Assembly (NCBI GenBank): GCA_023144585.1
Contig: JAGLFI010000034.1
Location: forward strand, 1-9,345
Source: Desulfobacula sp.
Lineage (GTDB): Bacteria > Desulfobacterota > Desulfobacteria > Desulfobacterales > Desulfobacteraceae
Direction of reading: 5' to 3'
Length of the DNA: 9,345 bases
The notes beneath the pieces were generated by a model that saw nothing but the letters and a program-made list of their open reading frames with translations, had not been told where the DNA came from and ran no database searches. Positions within the stretch are counted from its first letter, which is position 1; each line of letters starts with the position of its first letter. The position numbers were made by a program, and so were the translations under genes. This document shows positions 1 through 7,045 of the stretch, piece by piece.

Positions 1-2
1 TT

Positions 3-2288
3 GAAGAAACAGATAACTGGGCATCGTTTAACGGGAAACGGGCCGTCATAATAGAAGTCTATCGGGTGGGTGACCAGACCCCTACCCAGGTAGCCACCTC
101 CGGAAAAGCGGTTGTAAGGCGTATTAATGGCTCTCTGCCTGATGGGGTAAGCCTGGCTGTTTTACGGGATCTTTCCAAAATATTTGCCCAGAGAGCCGAC
201 CTGCTGCTTCGAAATGCCTATATCGGGCTTGGACTGGTATTTTTGTTTCTGGCGCTTTTCCTTGAGATCCGGCTGGCATTCTGGGTCAGTCTCGGGATTC
301 CCATTTCTTTTTTAGGCTCTTTCCTTTTTTTGGCACCGACCACATTTTCCATCAACATTGTCAGTATGTTTGCCTTTATCGTCACCTTGGGGATTGTAGT
401 GGATGATGCCGTGGTTGTGGGAGAGAATATCCATTTTTTCAGGCGTCAAGGACTGCCGTTTCTGGAGGCCGCTGTCAAGGGAACCAAACGAATTGCCATG
501 CCCGTGGTGTTCAGCGTGATAACCAACATGGTGGCATTTGTGCCCTTGATGTTTATTCCCGGATTTATGGGAAAGGTGTTTAAAACCATTCCTTTTGTGG
601 TGATTGCCGTATTCGCGGTTTCTTTGATTGAGAGCCTTTTTATTTTGCCGGCTCATTTAGGTCACCAAAGCCACCGTCCTTTATTTTTTCCTTTAAATTA
701 TCTTGAAAAAGGGCAGGAAAAATTCAGCAGGCTTTTTGAAACATTTATCAAAAAAGTATATGGCAGGTTTTTGTTCAGATTGTTAGATCATCGATATACT
801 GTGCTTGCATTTGGCATTGCTTTACTCATGATAACAGCCGGCTATGTCTCTTCCGGCCGGATGGGCATGGTAATGTTTCCAAAGGTGGAGTCGGATTATG
901 CATTCTGTGAGGCTTTTTTGCCCTATGACACGCCTGCAAAAGCTTTGGAAAATGTTGAACAGCATCTTGTCCAAAGCGCTCGTAAACTTGTTGAAGAAAA
1001 CGGGAAGCAACATCTTTCCACTGGTATTTTTTCCCAGGTCAGAGACAACCGGGTTCAGGTGCGGCTTTATTTGACTGATCCTGATGTCCGCCCGTTAAAT
1101 ACTTCAGAGGTAACCAATATATGGCGGAAAAAGGCAGGGAAAATACCCGGGCTTGAAGCCATTACCTTTGAGTCCAACAGAGGAGGGCCGGGTTCGGGGA
1201 AAAATTTAAACGTGAGCTTGAGTCACAGGGATAAAAATGTGCTGGACAGGGCAGGGGAAGATCTGGCCCAAAATCTTTCCGAATATCCAATAGTCCATGA
1301 TATTGATGATGGATCTGCCAAAGGGAAAAAACAATTTGATATTACCTTAAGTCCTGCCGGAAAACGGATGGGGTTGACCTCCAGGGAAGTAGCCAATCAG
1401 ATCCGCCATGCTTTCCAGGGAGTGTCTGCTGTAAAGAACCAACGGGGAAGAAGCGAGGTTACGGTCAGGGTCAGGTTGACCAAAGAAGAAAGGATGTCGG
1501 AATCAACCTTTGAGGACTTGGTGATACGGGCACCCAAAGGGGAAATTTTGCTTCGAAATGCTGTGGAAATAATGACAGGCAGGGCTTATACATCAATAAA
1601 AAGGATCAATGGGAGGCGTGAAATATCTGTTACTGCCAATGTCCGGCCGCCTTCCCAGGCAGCAAATATATTAAAGAATATGAAAAAAGAGATCCTGCCG
1701 GATCTTTTAGACAGGTATCCCGGGCTGTCCTATAGTTTCAAAGGGCGTCAGGCAGATATAAAAGAAAGCATATCCGCTCTTTTAAGAGGGCTTGGCATGG
1801 CATTGCTCTGTATCTTTGCTCTTTTGGCCATCCCGTTTAAAAGCTATCTTCAGCCATTTATTATTATGTTCTTTATTCCTTTCGGGGTCATCGGTGCCGT
1901 TGTCGGTCATATTATAATGGGATACTCTCTTTCCGTCATGAGTCTGTTCGGGCTGGTTGCCATGTCCGGGGTTGTGGTGAATGATTCTTTGATGTTAATT
2001 CACTTTGCCAACAGGAAATTACTTGAAGGCGTACCTGCCTTGAATGCAGTCCATTCGGCAGGCATTCAGAGATTCAGACCTATTTTACTGACCACATTGA
2101 CCACCTGTGGCGGGCTTGCACCCATTATTATCGAGACATCAAGACAGGCAAGGTTTTTGATTCCCATGGCAATTTCTTTGGGCTTTGGGATTTTGTTTGC
2201 CACATTTATCACCCTGGTGCTGGTGCCGTGCCTTTATATGATTCTTGAGGATATCAAAAGTTTGTTGACACCCAGAGCCTTGAAATAG
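3..2288 (+). CDS. RND-family efflux transporter permease subunit (AcrB-like), 5' end outside window
   Basis: Inner-membrane proton-driven RND pump subunit (AcrB/ACR_tran family); the substrate cannot be told from sequence. The frame is open to the window edge: codons from base 3 read EETDNWASFNGKRAVIIEVYR straight into the GTG at 66, so that GTG is internal and not the start. The visible 761 residues compare with about 1030 in the family, so roughly 270 residues, including TM1 and the first porter subdomains, lie upstream. Visible parts are the end of the first periplasmic domain, TM2-TM7 (about bases 215-860), a second large periplasmic domain (about 880-1770) and TM8-TM12 (about 1780-2260). 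TM4 carries the proton-relay pair in VVDDAVVVGEN (Asp codons 402-407). In TM10 the motif is VVVNDSLMLIHFA, with Asn-Asp where AcrB has Lys-Asn. It ends 13 bp before the Rossmann-protein gene, so cotranscription is likely. Any membrane-fusion partner would lie upstream, out of view. Confidence 0.95.
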   Translation, partial: EETDNWASFNGKRAVIIEVYRVGDQTPTQVATSGKAVVRRINGSLPDGVSLAVLRDLSKIFAQRADLLLRNAYIGLGLVFLFLALFLEIRLAFWVSLGIPISFLGSFLFLAPTTFSINIVSMFAFIVTLGIVVDDAVVVGENIHFFRRQGLPFLEAAVKGTKRIAMPVVFSVITNMVAFVPLMFIPGFMGKVFKTIPFVVIAVFAVSLIESLFILPAHLGHQSHRPLFFPLNYLEKGQEKFSRLFETFIKKVYGRFLFRLLDHRYTVLAFGIALLMITAGYVSSGRMGMVMFPKVESDYAFCEAFLPYDTPAKALENVEQHLVQSARKLVEENGKQHLSTGIFSQVRDNRVQVRLYLTDPDVRPLNTSEVTNIWRKKAGKIPGLEAITFESNRGGPGSGKNLNVSLSHRDKNVLDRAGEDLAQNLSEYPIVHDIDDGSAKGKKQFDITLSPAGKRMGLTSREVANQIRHAFQGVSAVKNQRGRSEVTVRVRLTKEERMSESTFEDLVIRAPKGEILLRNAVEIMTGRAYTSIKRINGRREISVTANVRPPSQAANILKNMKKEILPDLLDRYPGLSYSFKGRQADIKESISALLRGLGMALLCIFALLAIPFKSYLQPFIIMFFIPFGVIGAVVGHIIMGYSLSVMSLFGLVAMSGVVVNDSLMLIHFANRKLLEGVPALNAVHSAGIQRFRPILLTTLTTCGGLAPIIIETSRQARFLIPMAISLGFGILFATFITLVLVPCLYMILEDIKSLLTPRALK

Positions 2289-2301
2289 CATAATTGTCGT
2301 T

Positions 2302-2946
2302 ATGGAAACCGTATGGATTATTGGTGTCGGCCGGTTTGGATCAATTGCTGTAAAGCGCTTGTTAAAACAACACAGCGACTGGCAGTTTGTACTGGTGGAC
2401 CCGGTTAAAGAAAATCTGATCAAGGCAAAAGGGCCCAATATTGCCATTGAGCAGGCCGATGGTATCCAATTTTTGAATGACTGCCTTAAACCCGGTGTGA
2501 AAGTTTCCTGGATTATCCCGTCACTGCCTGTTCATCTGGCATGGGAATGGTGCCGTATGAAAATGGGTCAGGACCGCCTGGTTCGGACACAGTTCTCTTC
2601 CGGGATTGATTCATTCCTGCCGAATCTCATGCCGGGGTCTAACGGAGATATATATGTGAGCAATGCCGATTTTATCTGCCCGGATAATTGCAGTGAACCA
2701 AAAGAGTTTTGTACGGTTACCAAACGTCCCAGGAAACAGGATATGTATCACCTGCTTGAAGCATTACACTATAAAGAATACACTCCCATAGTGCTGCGCA
2801 GCAGGCAGATTGCACCAGGTGTCGGGGGGGTCAGCCCCGGGCAGCTTTTTTCTTTTCTAAAGAAAATACAGCAGCACAAAGGGTCACTTCTCCTTTGCAC
2901 TGCATGTCGTTGTCATGGTGTAATTACAAGTGTTGACCGGTTGTAA
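2302..2946 (+). CDS. NAD(P)-binding Rossmann (TrkA-N-like) protein with two Cys clusters, unknown function
   Basis: A 214-residue protein that I cannot name. The N-terminus is a textbook dinucleotide-binding beta-alpha-beta unit: WIIGVGRFGSIAVKRL (residues 5-20), followed by VLVDP with Asp33 at the end of strand 2, where NAD-binding folds place the ribose-binding acid. This resembles TrkA-N/RCK domains, but no C-terminal RCK domain and no membrane segment are seen, so it is probably cytosolic. The C-terminal half is unusual in carrying clustered cysteines: C126-x3-C130-x6-C137 and C199-x2-C202-x-C204-H205. These could bind zinc or an iron-sulfur cluster (inference). The ATG at 2302 is chosen because the first beta strand begins two residues later. 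No clear Shine-Dalgarno precedes it, so translation may be coupled to the efflux gene ending 13 bp upstream. pyrF follows after 36 bp. A potassium-transport role would be a guess from the fold only. Confidence 0.85.
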   Translation: METVWIIGVGRFGSIAVKRLLKQHSDWQFVLVDPVKENLIKAKGPNIAIEQADGIQFLNDCLKPGVKVSWIIPSLPVHLAWEWCRMKMGQDRLVRTQFSSGIDSFLPNLMPGSNGDIYVSNADFICPDNCSEPKEFCTVTKRPRKQDMYHLLEALHYKEYTPIVLRSRQIAPGVGGVSPGQLFSFLKKIQQHKGSLLLCTACRCHGVITSVDRL

Positions 2947-2982
2947 TCTGTATTTTGGGCTAATTTAAAAAAGGATGAGTGT

Positions 2983-3723
2983 ATGCAAAAACAAGCTAAG
3001 GATTATATTGTATTCCCATTGGATTTTTCTTCTGTCAAAGAAGCAAAAGAATATGTAAAACTCCTTGATGGAAAGGTGGGAATGTTTAAAATCGGATTGG
3101 AGTTATTTATTGACCAGGGACCGTCTGTGATTAAACTGGTCAAAGAAAAGAGTTTCGCAAAAATTTTTCTTGATCTCAAGCTTTATGATATTTCAGCCAC
3201 GATTCTAAGAGCCATGGGAAAGGTGGCAAACTTAGGAGTAGATCTTGTCACTGTCCATTGTTCATCATCCAGGGCCATGCTTGAAAAAGCAGTTGAAGGG
3301 GGAAAAGGGGAAACAGGGGTTTTAGGCGTCACCCTTTTAACGGATAATGACAAGGATATAGTTAAAGCTTCCGGATTTAAAGATGAATTTGTAAAAGATC
3401 CCCAACTGCTCGTCATGTATCGGGCAAAGATGGCATATGATGCCGGGTGTAAAGGTGTGGTCTGCTCAGGTATGGAAGTCCAACAGATAAAAAAGTGTTT
3501 TGGAAAATCTTTCCTGGCTGTAACACCGGGAATCAGACCTGGGTGGACACTTCTGGAAGATGATGATCAAAAAAGGGTAACGACTCCCGGCAGGGCTGTA
3601 ACCCTTGGCAGTGATCTGATCATCATTGGCCGGCCTATAAGGGATGCGGATGATCCCGGCCTGGCTGCCCAAAAAGTAATTAAGGAGATCGAAGCAGTCC
3701 TGAACCCTTCAGGCAATATATAG
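2983..3723 (+). CDS. pyrF: Orotidine 5'-phosphate decarboxylase
   Basis: Catalyses the last step of de novo UMP synthesis, decarboxylating OMP to UMP; a cytosolic TIM-barrel dimer. At 246 residues it has normal length for the bacterial family. Visible signatures are FPLDFSS (Asp14, substrate ribose contact), FKIGLEL (Lys36), the catalytic charge network DLKLYDI (64-70; Asp64, Lys66, Asp69), GVTLLTD (115-121), TPGIRPGW (181-188, phosphate loop) and the C-terminal IIIGRPI (213-219, phosphate-binding Arg). The active-site segment reads DISAT where most relatives have DIPNT or similar. The start is fixed by an AAGGA Shine-Dalgarno (2971-2975) seven bases before the ATG. It lies 36 bp after the Rossmann gene on the same strand and converges on lysC with 8 bp between stop codons. 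Confidence 0.96.
   Translation: MQKQAKDYIVFPLDFSSVKEAKEYVKLLDGKVGMFKIGLELFIDQGPSVIKLVKEKSFAKIFLDLKLYDISATILRAMGKVANLGVDLVTVHCSSSRAMLEKAVEGGKGETGVLGVTLLTDNDKDIVKASGFKDEFVKDPQLLVMYRAKMAYDAGCKGVVCSGMEVQQIKKCFGKSFLAVTPGIRPGWTLLEDDDQKRVTTPGRAVTLGSDLIIIGRPIRDADDPGLAAQKVIKEIEAVLNPSGNI
3699..3713. other. Small perfect stem-loop at the pyrF/lysC convergence
   Basis: CCTGAA-CCC-TTCAGG forms a 6-bp stem with a 3-base loop inside the last codons of pyrF, just before the 8-bp gap to lysC. It is the only hairpin I see at this convergent junction. It lacks a T-run on either side, so it does not meet the usual intrinsic terminator pattern. A weak bidirectional pause or RNA 3'-end role is possible but unsupported. 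Confidence 0.3.
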
Positions 3724-3731
3724 TATGGGGT

Positions 3732-4952
3732 TTATTTCTCCTGATCAAGTCCGAATGCCGTGTGAAGTGTTCTGACGGCAAGCTCGGCATATTTTGCCAG
3801 GATGACGCAGGAGATCCTGATCTCGGAAGTACTGATCAACCGTATGTTTATATTTTCAGATGCCAGGGCCTGGAACATGGTGGCTGCCACACCGGAATGA
3901 CTTTTCATTCCAAGGCCAATCACCGAAACCTTGGCAATTTCATCAGCTGTGAGAATCTCAACAGCACCGATTTGTTCGGCAACTTTATAGGAAATTTCTT
4001 TTGCCCGTTCAAAATCATCTTTGGTCACAGTAAATGTCAGGTCTGTCTCACCGCCGGAGCGGGTATTCTGAATAATCATATCCACGCTTATTTCCGCCTG
4101 GGCAAGCGGGGTGAAGATTTTTGCTGAAACACCGGGTTGATCCGGAACACGCTTTAAAGTAATTCTTGCCTCATTCATATCTAAGGTAATCCCTGATACA
4201 ATGACACTTTCCATATCCGAACTCTCGTTGACGACCATTGTTCCTTCCTCCTCACTGAATGATGACCTTACGTGTATGGGGACATTATATTTCTTTGCAA
4301 ATTCAACAGAACGGATCTGAAGAACTTTGGCACCCAATATGGCCATTTCAAGCATTTCTTCATAGGATATTTTGTTAATTTTTTTGGCAGTGCTGCAAAT
4401 CCTGGGATCGGTGGTGTATACACCATCCACATCGGTAAAGATTTCACAGACATCGGCTTTCAGGGAAGACGCTATGGCGACGGCTGATGTATCAGATCCA
4501 CCGCGACCCAGGGTGGTGATGGTGCCGTCATTATCGATACCCTGAAACCCTGCAACGACAGCAATATGTCCATCTTCAAGGGCAGATTGTATATTTTTAC
4601 AGTCAATATCCATTATTCTTGCCTTGCCCGAGGTTTTATCTGTATGAATTCCTGCCTGGAAACCAAGAAAAGATTTTGCCTTGTATCCTCTTGATTTGAG
4701 AATCATGGCAAGAAGGGCTGCAGTGGTCTGTTCACCCGTGGCGAGCAGTACGTCAAGTTCCCTTTTATCCGGTGTTTTAGAGGCCTGCTTTGCAAGAGAA
4801 ATAAGACTGTCAGTTACACCTGACATGGCAGAGAGTACAACAACAACCTTGTCACCCGCATCAGATGCTTTTTGGATCCTGTCTGCAACATGATTGATAC
4901 ATTCAATGTCCGCAACAGAGGTTCCGCCATATTTTTGTACTTTTAACGCCAT
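3732..4952 (-). CDS. lysC: Aspartate kinase (aspartokinase), monofunctional with C-terminal ACT domains
   Basis: Phosphorylates L-aspartate, the committed step to lysine/diaminopimelate, threonine and methionine; cytosolic. At 406 residues it has typical length for the monofunctional, alpha/beta-type class. The kinase domain (about 1-235) shows KYGGTSV (7-13), GFQG (135-138), TTLGRGGSDTSAV (146-158), EIFTDVDGVYTTDPR (170-184) and VPIHVRSSFS (224-233). Two ACT domains follow (about 262-330 and 340-403), with DQPGVSAKIF, GMKSHSGVAATMF and STSEIRIS. In the family these bind lysine and/or threonine for feedback inhibition; which effector applies here cannot be read. The start has GGAG (4958-4961) five bases before the ATG. 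It is the last gene of the leftward cluster, 22 bp after tsaE. An in-frame internal start at codon 239 has a better ribosome site than the gene's own start and is listed separately. Confidence 0.97.
   Translation of the reverse strand: MALKVQKYGGTSVADIECINHVADRIQKASDAGDKVVVVLSAMSGVTDSLISLAKQASKTPDKRELDVLLATGEQTTAALLAMILKSRGYKAKSFLGFQAGIHTDKTSGKARIMDIDCKNIQSALEDGHIAVVAGFQGIDNDGTITTLGRGGSDTSAVAIASSLKADVCEIFTDVDGVYTTDPRICSTAKKINKISYEEMLEMAILGAKVLQIRSVEFAKKYNVPIHVRSSFSEEEGTMVVNESSDMESVIVSGITLDMNEARITLKRVPDQPGVSAKIFTPLAQAEISVDMIIQNTRSGGETDLTFTVTKDDFERAKEISYKVAEQIGAVEILTADEIAKVSVIGLGMKSHSGVAATMFQALASENINIRLISTSEIRISCVILAKYAELAVRTLHTAFGLDQEK
4236..4253 (-). promoter_or_regulatory. Internal ribosome binding site and ATG for a LysC beta (regulatory) subunit
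   Basis: Read on the minus strand, bases 4253-4236 are GAGGAGGAAGGAACAATG. This contains a perfect AGGAGG (4247-4252) eight bases before an in-frame ATG, codon 239 of lysC. Starting there gives a 168-residue product (3732-4238) consisting of the two ACT domains. In Bacillus subtilis and Corynebacterium glutamicum, lysC-type aspartokinases are known to make a separate beta subunit from an internal start at the equivalent place, just before the first ACT domain. The match in position and the strength of the site make an alpha2beta2 enzyme likely here. Because the bases also encode Glu-Glu-Glu-Gly, chance from codon content is the alternative. Confidence 0.6.
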
Positions 4953-4974
4953 AATAACTCCAGGAATTAATAAA

Positions 4975-5448
4975 CTATGTTATTTGCAAAACTAACTTGC
5001 TTAACAGATTTGATCCAGCTTGTCCAGAGGCAAAAATAGAAATTATTCTGTTATATTGTTCATCAAATTTAAAAATTATTTCAATATCAAATTTAAAAGA
5101 AATACGCTTAAGAATTTCAGGCCATTCAACAACAATAATATGGGTGTCATCCACCAGATCATCAAACCCGATATCCTCAAGCTCGTCTTCAGATTCCAGT
5201 CTGTAAAGATCAAGGTGGCACAATGTTAAACAATGAACCGGATACTCATTGATGATGTTGAATGTCGGGCTTGTGATATAATATTTTCCACAAACACCAA
5301 GACCTTTTGCAAGCCCCTGGACAAAGGTTGTTTTGCCTGCACCCAATTCACCTTGAAGGGCAATAGAAATCCCTTGTGAGATTTCTTTGCCCATCTGTTC
5401 GCCTAATTTAAAGGTCTGGTCTGAACTTTTTGATTCTATGGTTTTCAT
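4975..5448 (-). CDS. tsaE: tRNA threonylcarbamoyladenosine (t6A37) biosynthesis ATPase TsaE
   Basis: P-loop ATPase that works with TsaB and TsaD to attach threonylcarbamoyl to A37 of ANN-decoding tRNAs; cytosolic. At 157 residues it has normal family length. Motifs are the Walker A GELGAGKTT (33-41), then ITSPTFNIINEY (58-69), HLDLYRL (78-84), a GFDDL segment (94-98) and the acidic VVEWPE (106-111). The ATG lies inside the nnr stop (ATGA at 5445-5448) and has no obvious Shine-Dalgarno, so translational coupling to nnr is likely. lysC starts 22 bp downstream. Fusion or adjacency of nnr and tsaE is common in deltaproteobacteria, as I recall. TsaB and TsaD are not in the window. Confidence 0.96.
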   Translation of the reverse strand: MKTIESKSSDQTFKLGEQMGKEISQGISIALQGELGAGKTTFVQGLAKGLGVCGKYYITSPTFNIINEYPVHCLTLCHLDLYRLESEDELEDIGFDDLVDDTHIIVVEWPEILKRISFKFDIEIIFKFDEQYNRIISIFASGQAGSNLLSKLVLQIT

Positions 5449-7010
5449 AAAAGATAGTGGTGAATGGTTTTTGGAATCATTTGAATCATATTTGTCGCAA
5501 CAAAGCCGAATGCACCGATATCTTTTGACAGAATATCTGCGCAGAGGCCATGAATGTAAACACCTGCAAGACTTGCCTTTTCAGGGGAAAACCCCTGGGC
5601 ACAAAAACCTGCGATCATGCCGGTCAATACATCCCCCATGCCACCGGAAGCCATACCGGGATTGCCGGTGGGACAAATAAAAGATCTTCCATCGGTCAGG
5701 CTGATAACAGTTTGGGCGCCTTTTAAGACAAGAATGACATCATGCGCTTTTGCAAATTGTGAGGCAATGCCGATTCTGTCTGCCTGGATGTCTGAGGGTT
5801 TCATATTACAAAGCCTTGCCATTTCACCTGGGTGGGGGGTTAATATGGCCGGCACCTTTTTCTTTTGCAGAACTTCAGGCTTTTTTGCAATGCAATTGAT
5901 GGCGTCCGCATCAATAATGAGCGGTACATTACTTTTTTCAATGAGTTTATGGACAAGTTCTTTCGTGCCCTTCCGGGTGCCAAGGCCAGGACCAATGGCA
6001 AGGGCCTGTTTTTCCTTTAGAAGTGTTTGAATGTCATCAAAACAATTGTCTGATAAAACACCTTTTTCTTTTTCAGGTAAAGGATGGGTCATGGGTTCAA
6101 TGACCTGGGCTTCAATTCTTTTATTGAGGCTTTTAGCTATCCCTAAGGTTACAAGGCCTGTTCCGCTTCGCATGGCTGCATTGGCGCAAAGGGATGCCGC
6201 TCCTGTCTTTCCAATTGAACCCGCAATGACCAGTAAATGGCCGTAACTGCCTTTATGGCTTTGAACATCTCTGGGACTGAAACAGGCGGCAATGTCTTTT
6301 TTTTCAATCAGGGAGAGTTTGATATTTTTCTCCTGGGCAATAAATTTTGGAATACCAATATCAATGATCTCAAGGTCACCAGTGTAGCTGTTTCCCGGAT
6401 AGAGAAGCTGACCGGCCTTGGCAAAAGCAAAGGTAGCTGTGGCATCCGCTTTTACAGCGATTCCCAGCGGCTTTCCTGTATCCGAGTGAAGACCTGAAGG
6501 AATATCAACTGAAAAAACAGGCTGTTGGGAGGAATTTATTAATTCAATGGCATCCTTGAAAAACCCCCTGACATCTGAATTGAGACCGGTTCCCAAAATG
6601 GCATCAATGAAGAGGTCGTGGTGGAGAATACGACTTTTCAACTTCTTAAATGTATCTGCATCCGGGATTTCAATAATGGAACAGGCGTGGGAGCGGTCAC
6701 ATAATTTTTGGGCAAGATCCATATTGACTTTTGCATCACCTTTTATTTCTTCTTTTGAAGACAGCAAAAAAGTGTTAACTTTCATCCCTTTTTCCATTAG
6801 ATACCGTGCAATGACAAATCCATCCCCGCCATTGTTGCCCCGGCCGGCGATCACGGCAATTTTTTTTACTTTAATATTTTTAAATTTTTTCAGCAGAAAA
6901 TCAACGGCACTCCTTCCCGCGTTTTCCATTAAAACAAGTCCGGGGATTCCAAAAGATTCTATGGTCTGCTTGTCCATATCCTGCATTTGATTCGCTGTGA
7001 CAAGAAACAT
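5445..7010 (-). CDS. nnr: Bifunctional NAD(P)H-hydrate epimerase / ADP-dependent NAD(P)H-hydrate dehydratase
   Basis: Metabolite-repair enzyme: the N-terminal YjeF_N domain interconverts R and S epimers of hydrated NAD(P)H, and the C-terminal carbohydrate-kinase-like domain dehydrates the S form using ADP. At 521 residues it is the expected length of the fused two-domain protein. Epimerase domain (about 1-215): GRGNNGGDGF (57-66), DAILGTG (136-142) and SVDIPSG (167-173). Dehydratase domain (about 235-515): KGSYGHLLVIAGS (253-265), AIGPGLG (338-344), IIDADAIN (365-372), LTPHPGEMARL (390-400) and GNPGMASGGMGDVLTG (449-464) with catalytic Asp460. The start has GGAGG six bases upstream of the ATG, an excellent site. 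It lies 35 bp after the histidine kinase stop and overlaps tsaE by 4 bp, so it is probably part of one leftward transcript. Confidence 0.97.
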   Translation of the reverse strand: MFLVTANQMQDMDKQTIESFGIPGLVLMENAGRSAVDFLLKKFKNIKVKKIAVIAGRGNNGGDGFVIARYLMEKGMKVNTFLLSSKEEIKGDAKVNMDLAQKLCDRSHACSIIEIPDADTFKKLKSRILHHDLFIDAILGTGLNSDVRGFFKDAIELINSSQQPVFSVDIPSGLHSDTGKPLGIAVKADATATFAFAKAGQLLYPGNSYTGDLEIIDIGIPKFIAQEKNIKLSLIEKKDIAACFSPRDVQSHKGSYGHLLVIAGSIGKTGAASLCANAAMRSGTGLVTLGIAKSLNKRIEAQVIEPMTHPLPEKEKGVLSDNCFDDIQTLLKEKQALAIGPGLGTRKGTKELVHKLIEKSNVPLIIDADAINCIAKKPEVLQKKKVPAILTPHPGEMARLCNMKPSDIQADRIGIASQFAKAHDVILVLKGAQTVISLTDGRSFICPTGNPGMASGGMGDVLTGMIAGFCAQGFSPEKASLAGVYIHGLCADILSKDIGAFGFVATNMIQMIPKTIHHYLL

Positions 7011-7045
7011 GTTATTCCTCCCTTAATTGGGTTTTGTGAATGAAA

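Noticed and set aside
66..68. GTG as the true start of the RND permease
   Set aside because: The frame is open upstream to the window edge and encodes conserved RND sequence (KRAVIIEVYR), so the gene starts outside the window.
312..656. A 114-codon His/Lys-rich minus-strand open frame opposite the RND gene
   Set aside because: It is antisense to well-conserved transmembrane segments, has a skewed composition typical of a shadow frame, and has no ribosome site or motif.
3699..3713. Intrinsic bidirectional terminator between pyrF and lysC
   Set aside because: The stem is only six pairs and no T-run follows in either direction; kept only as a weak stem-loop.
3762..4127. A 121-codon plus-strand open frame opposite lysC
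   Set aside because: It is antisense to the conserved ACT domains of lysC and its product shows no family resemblance.
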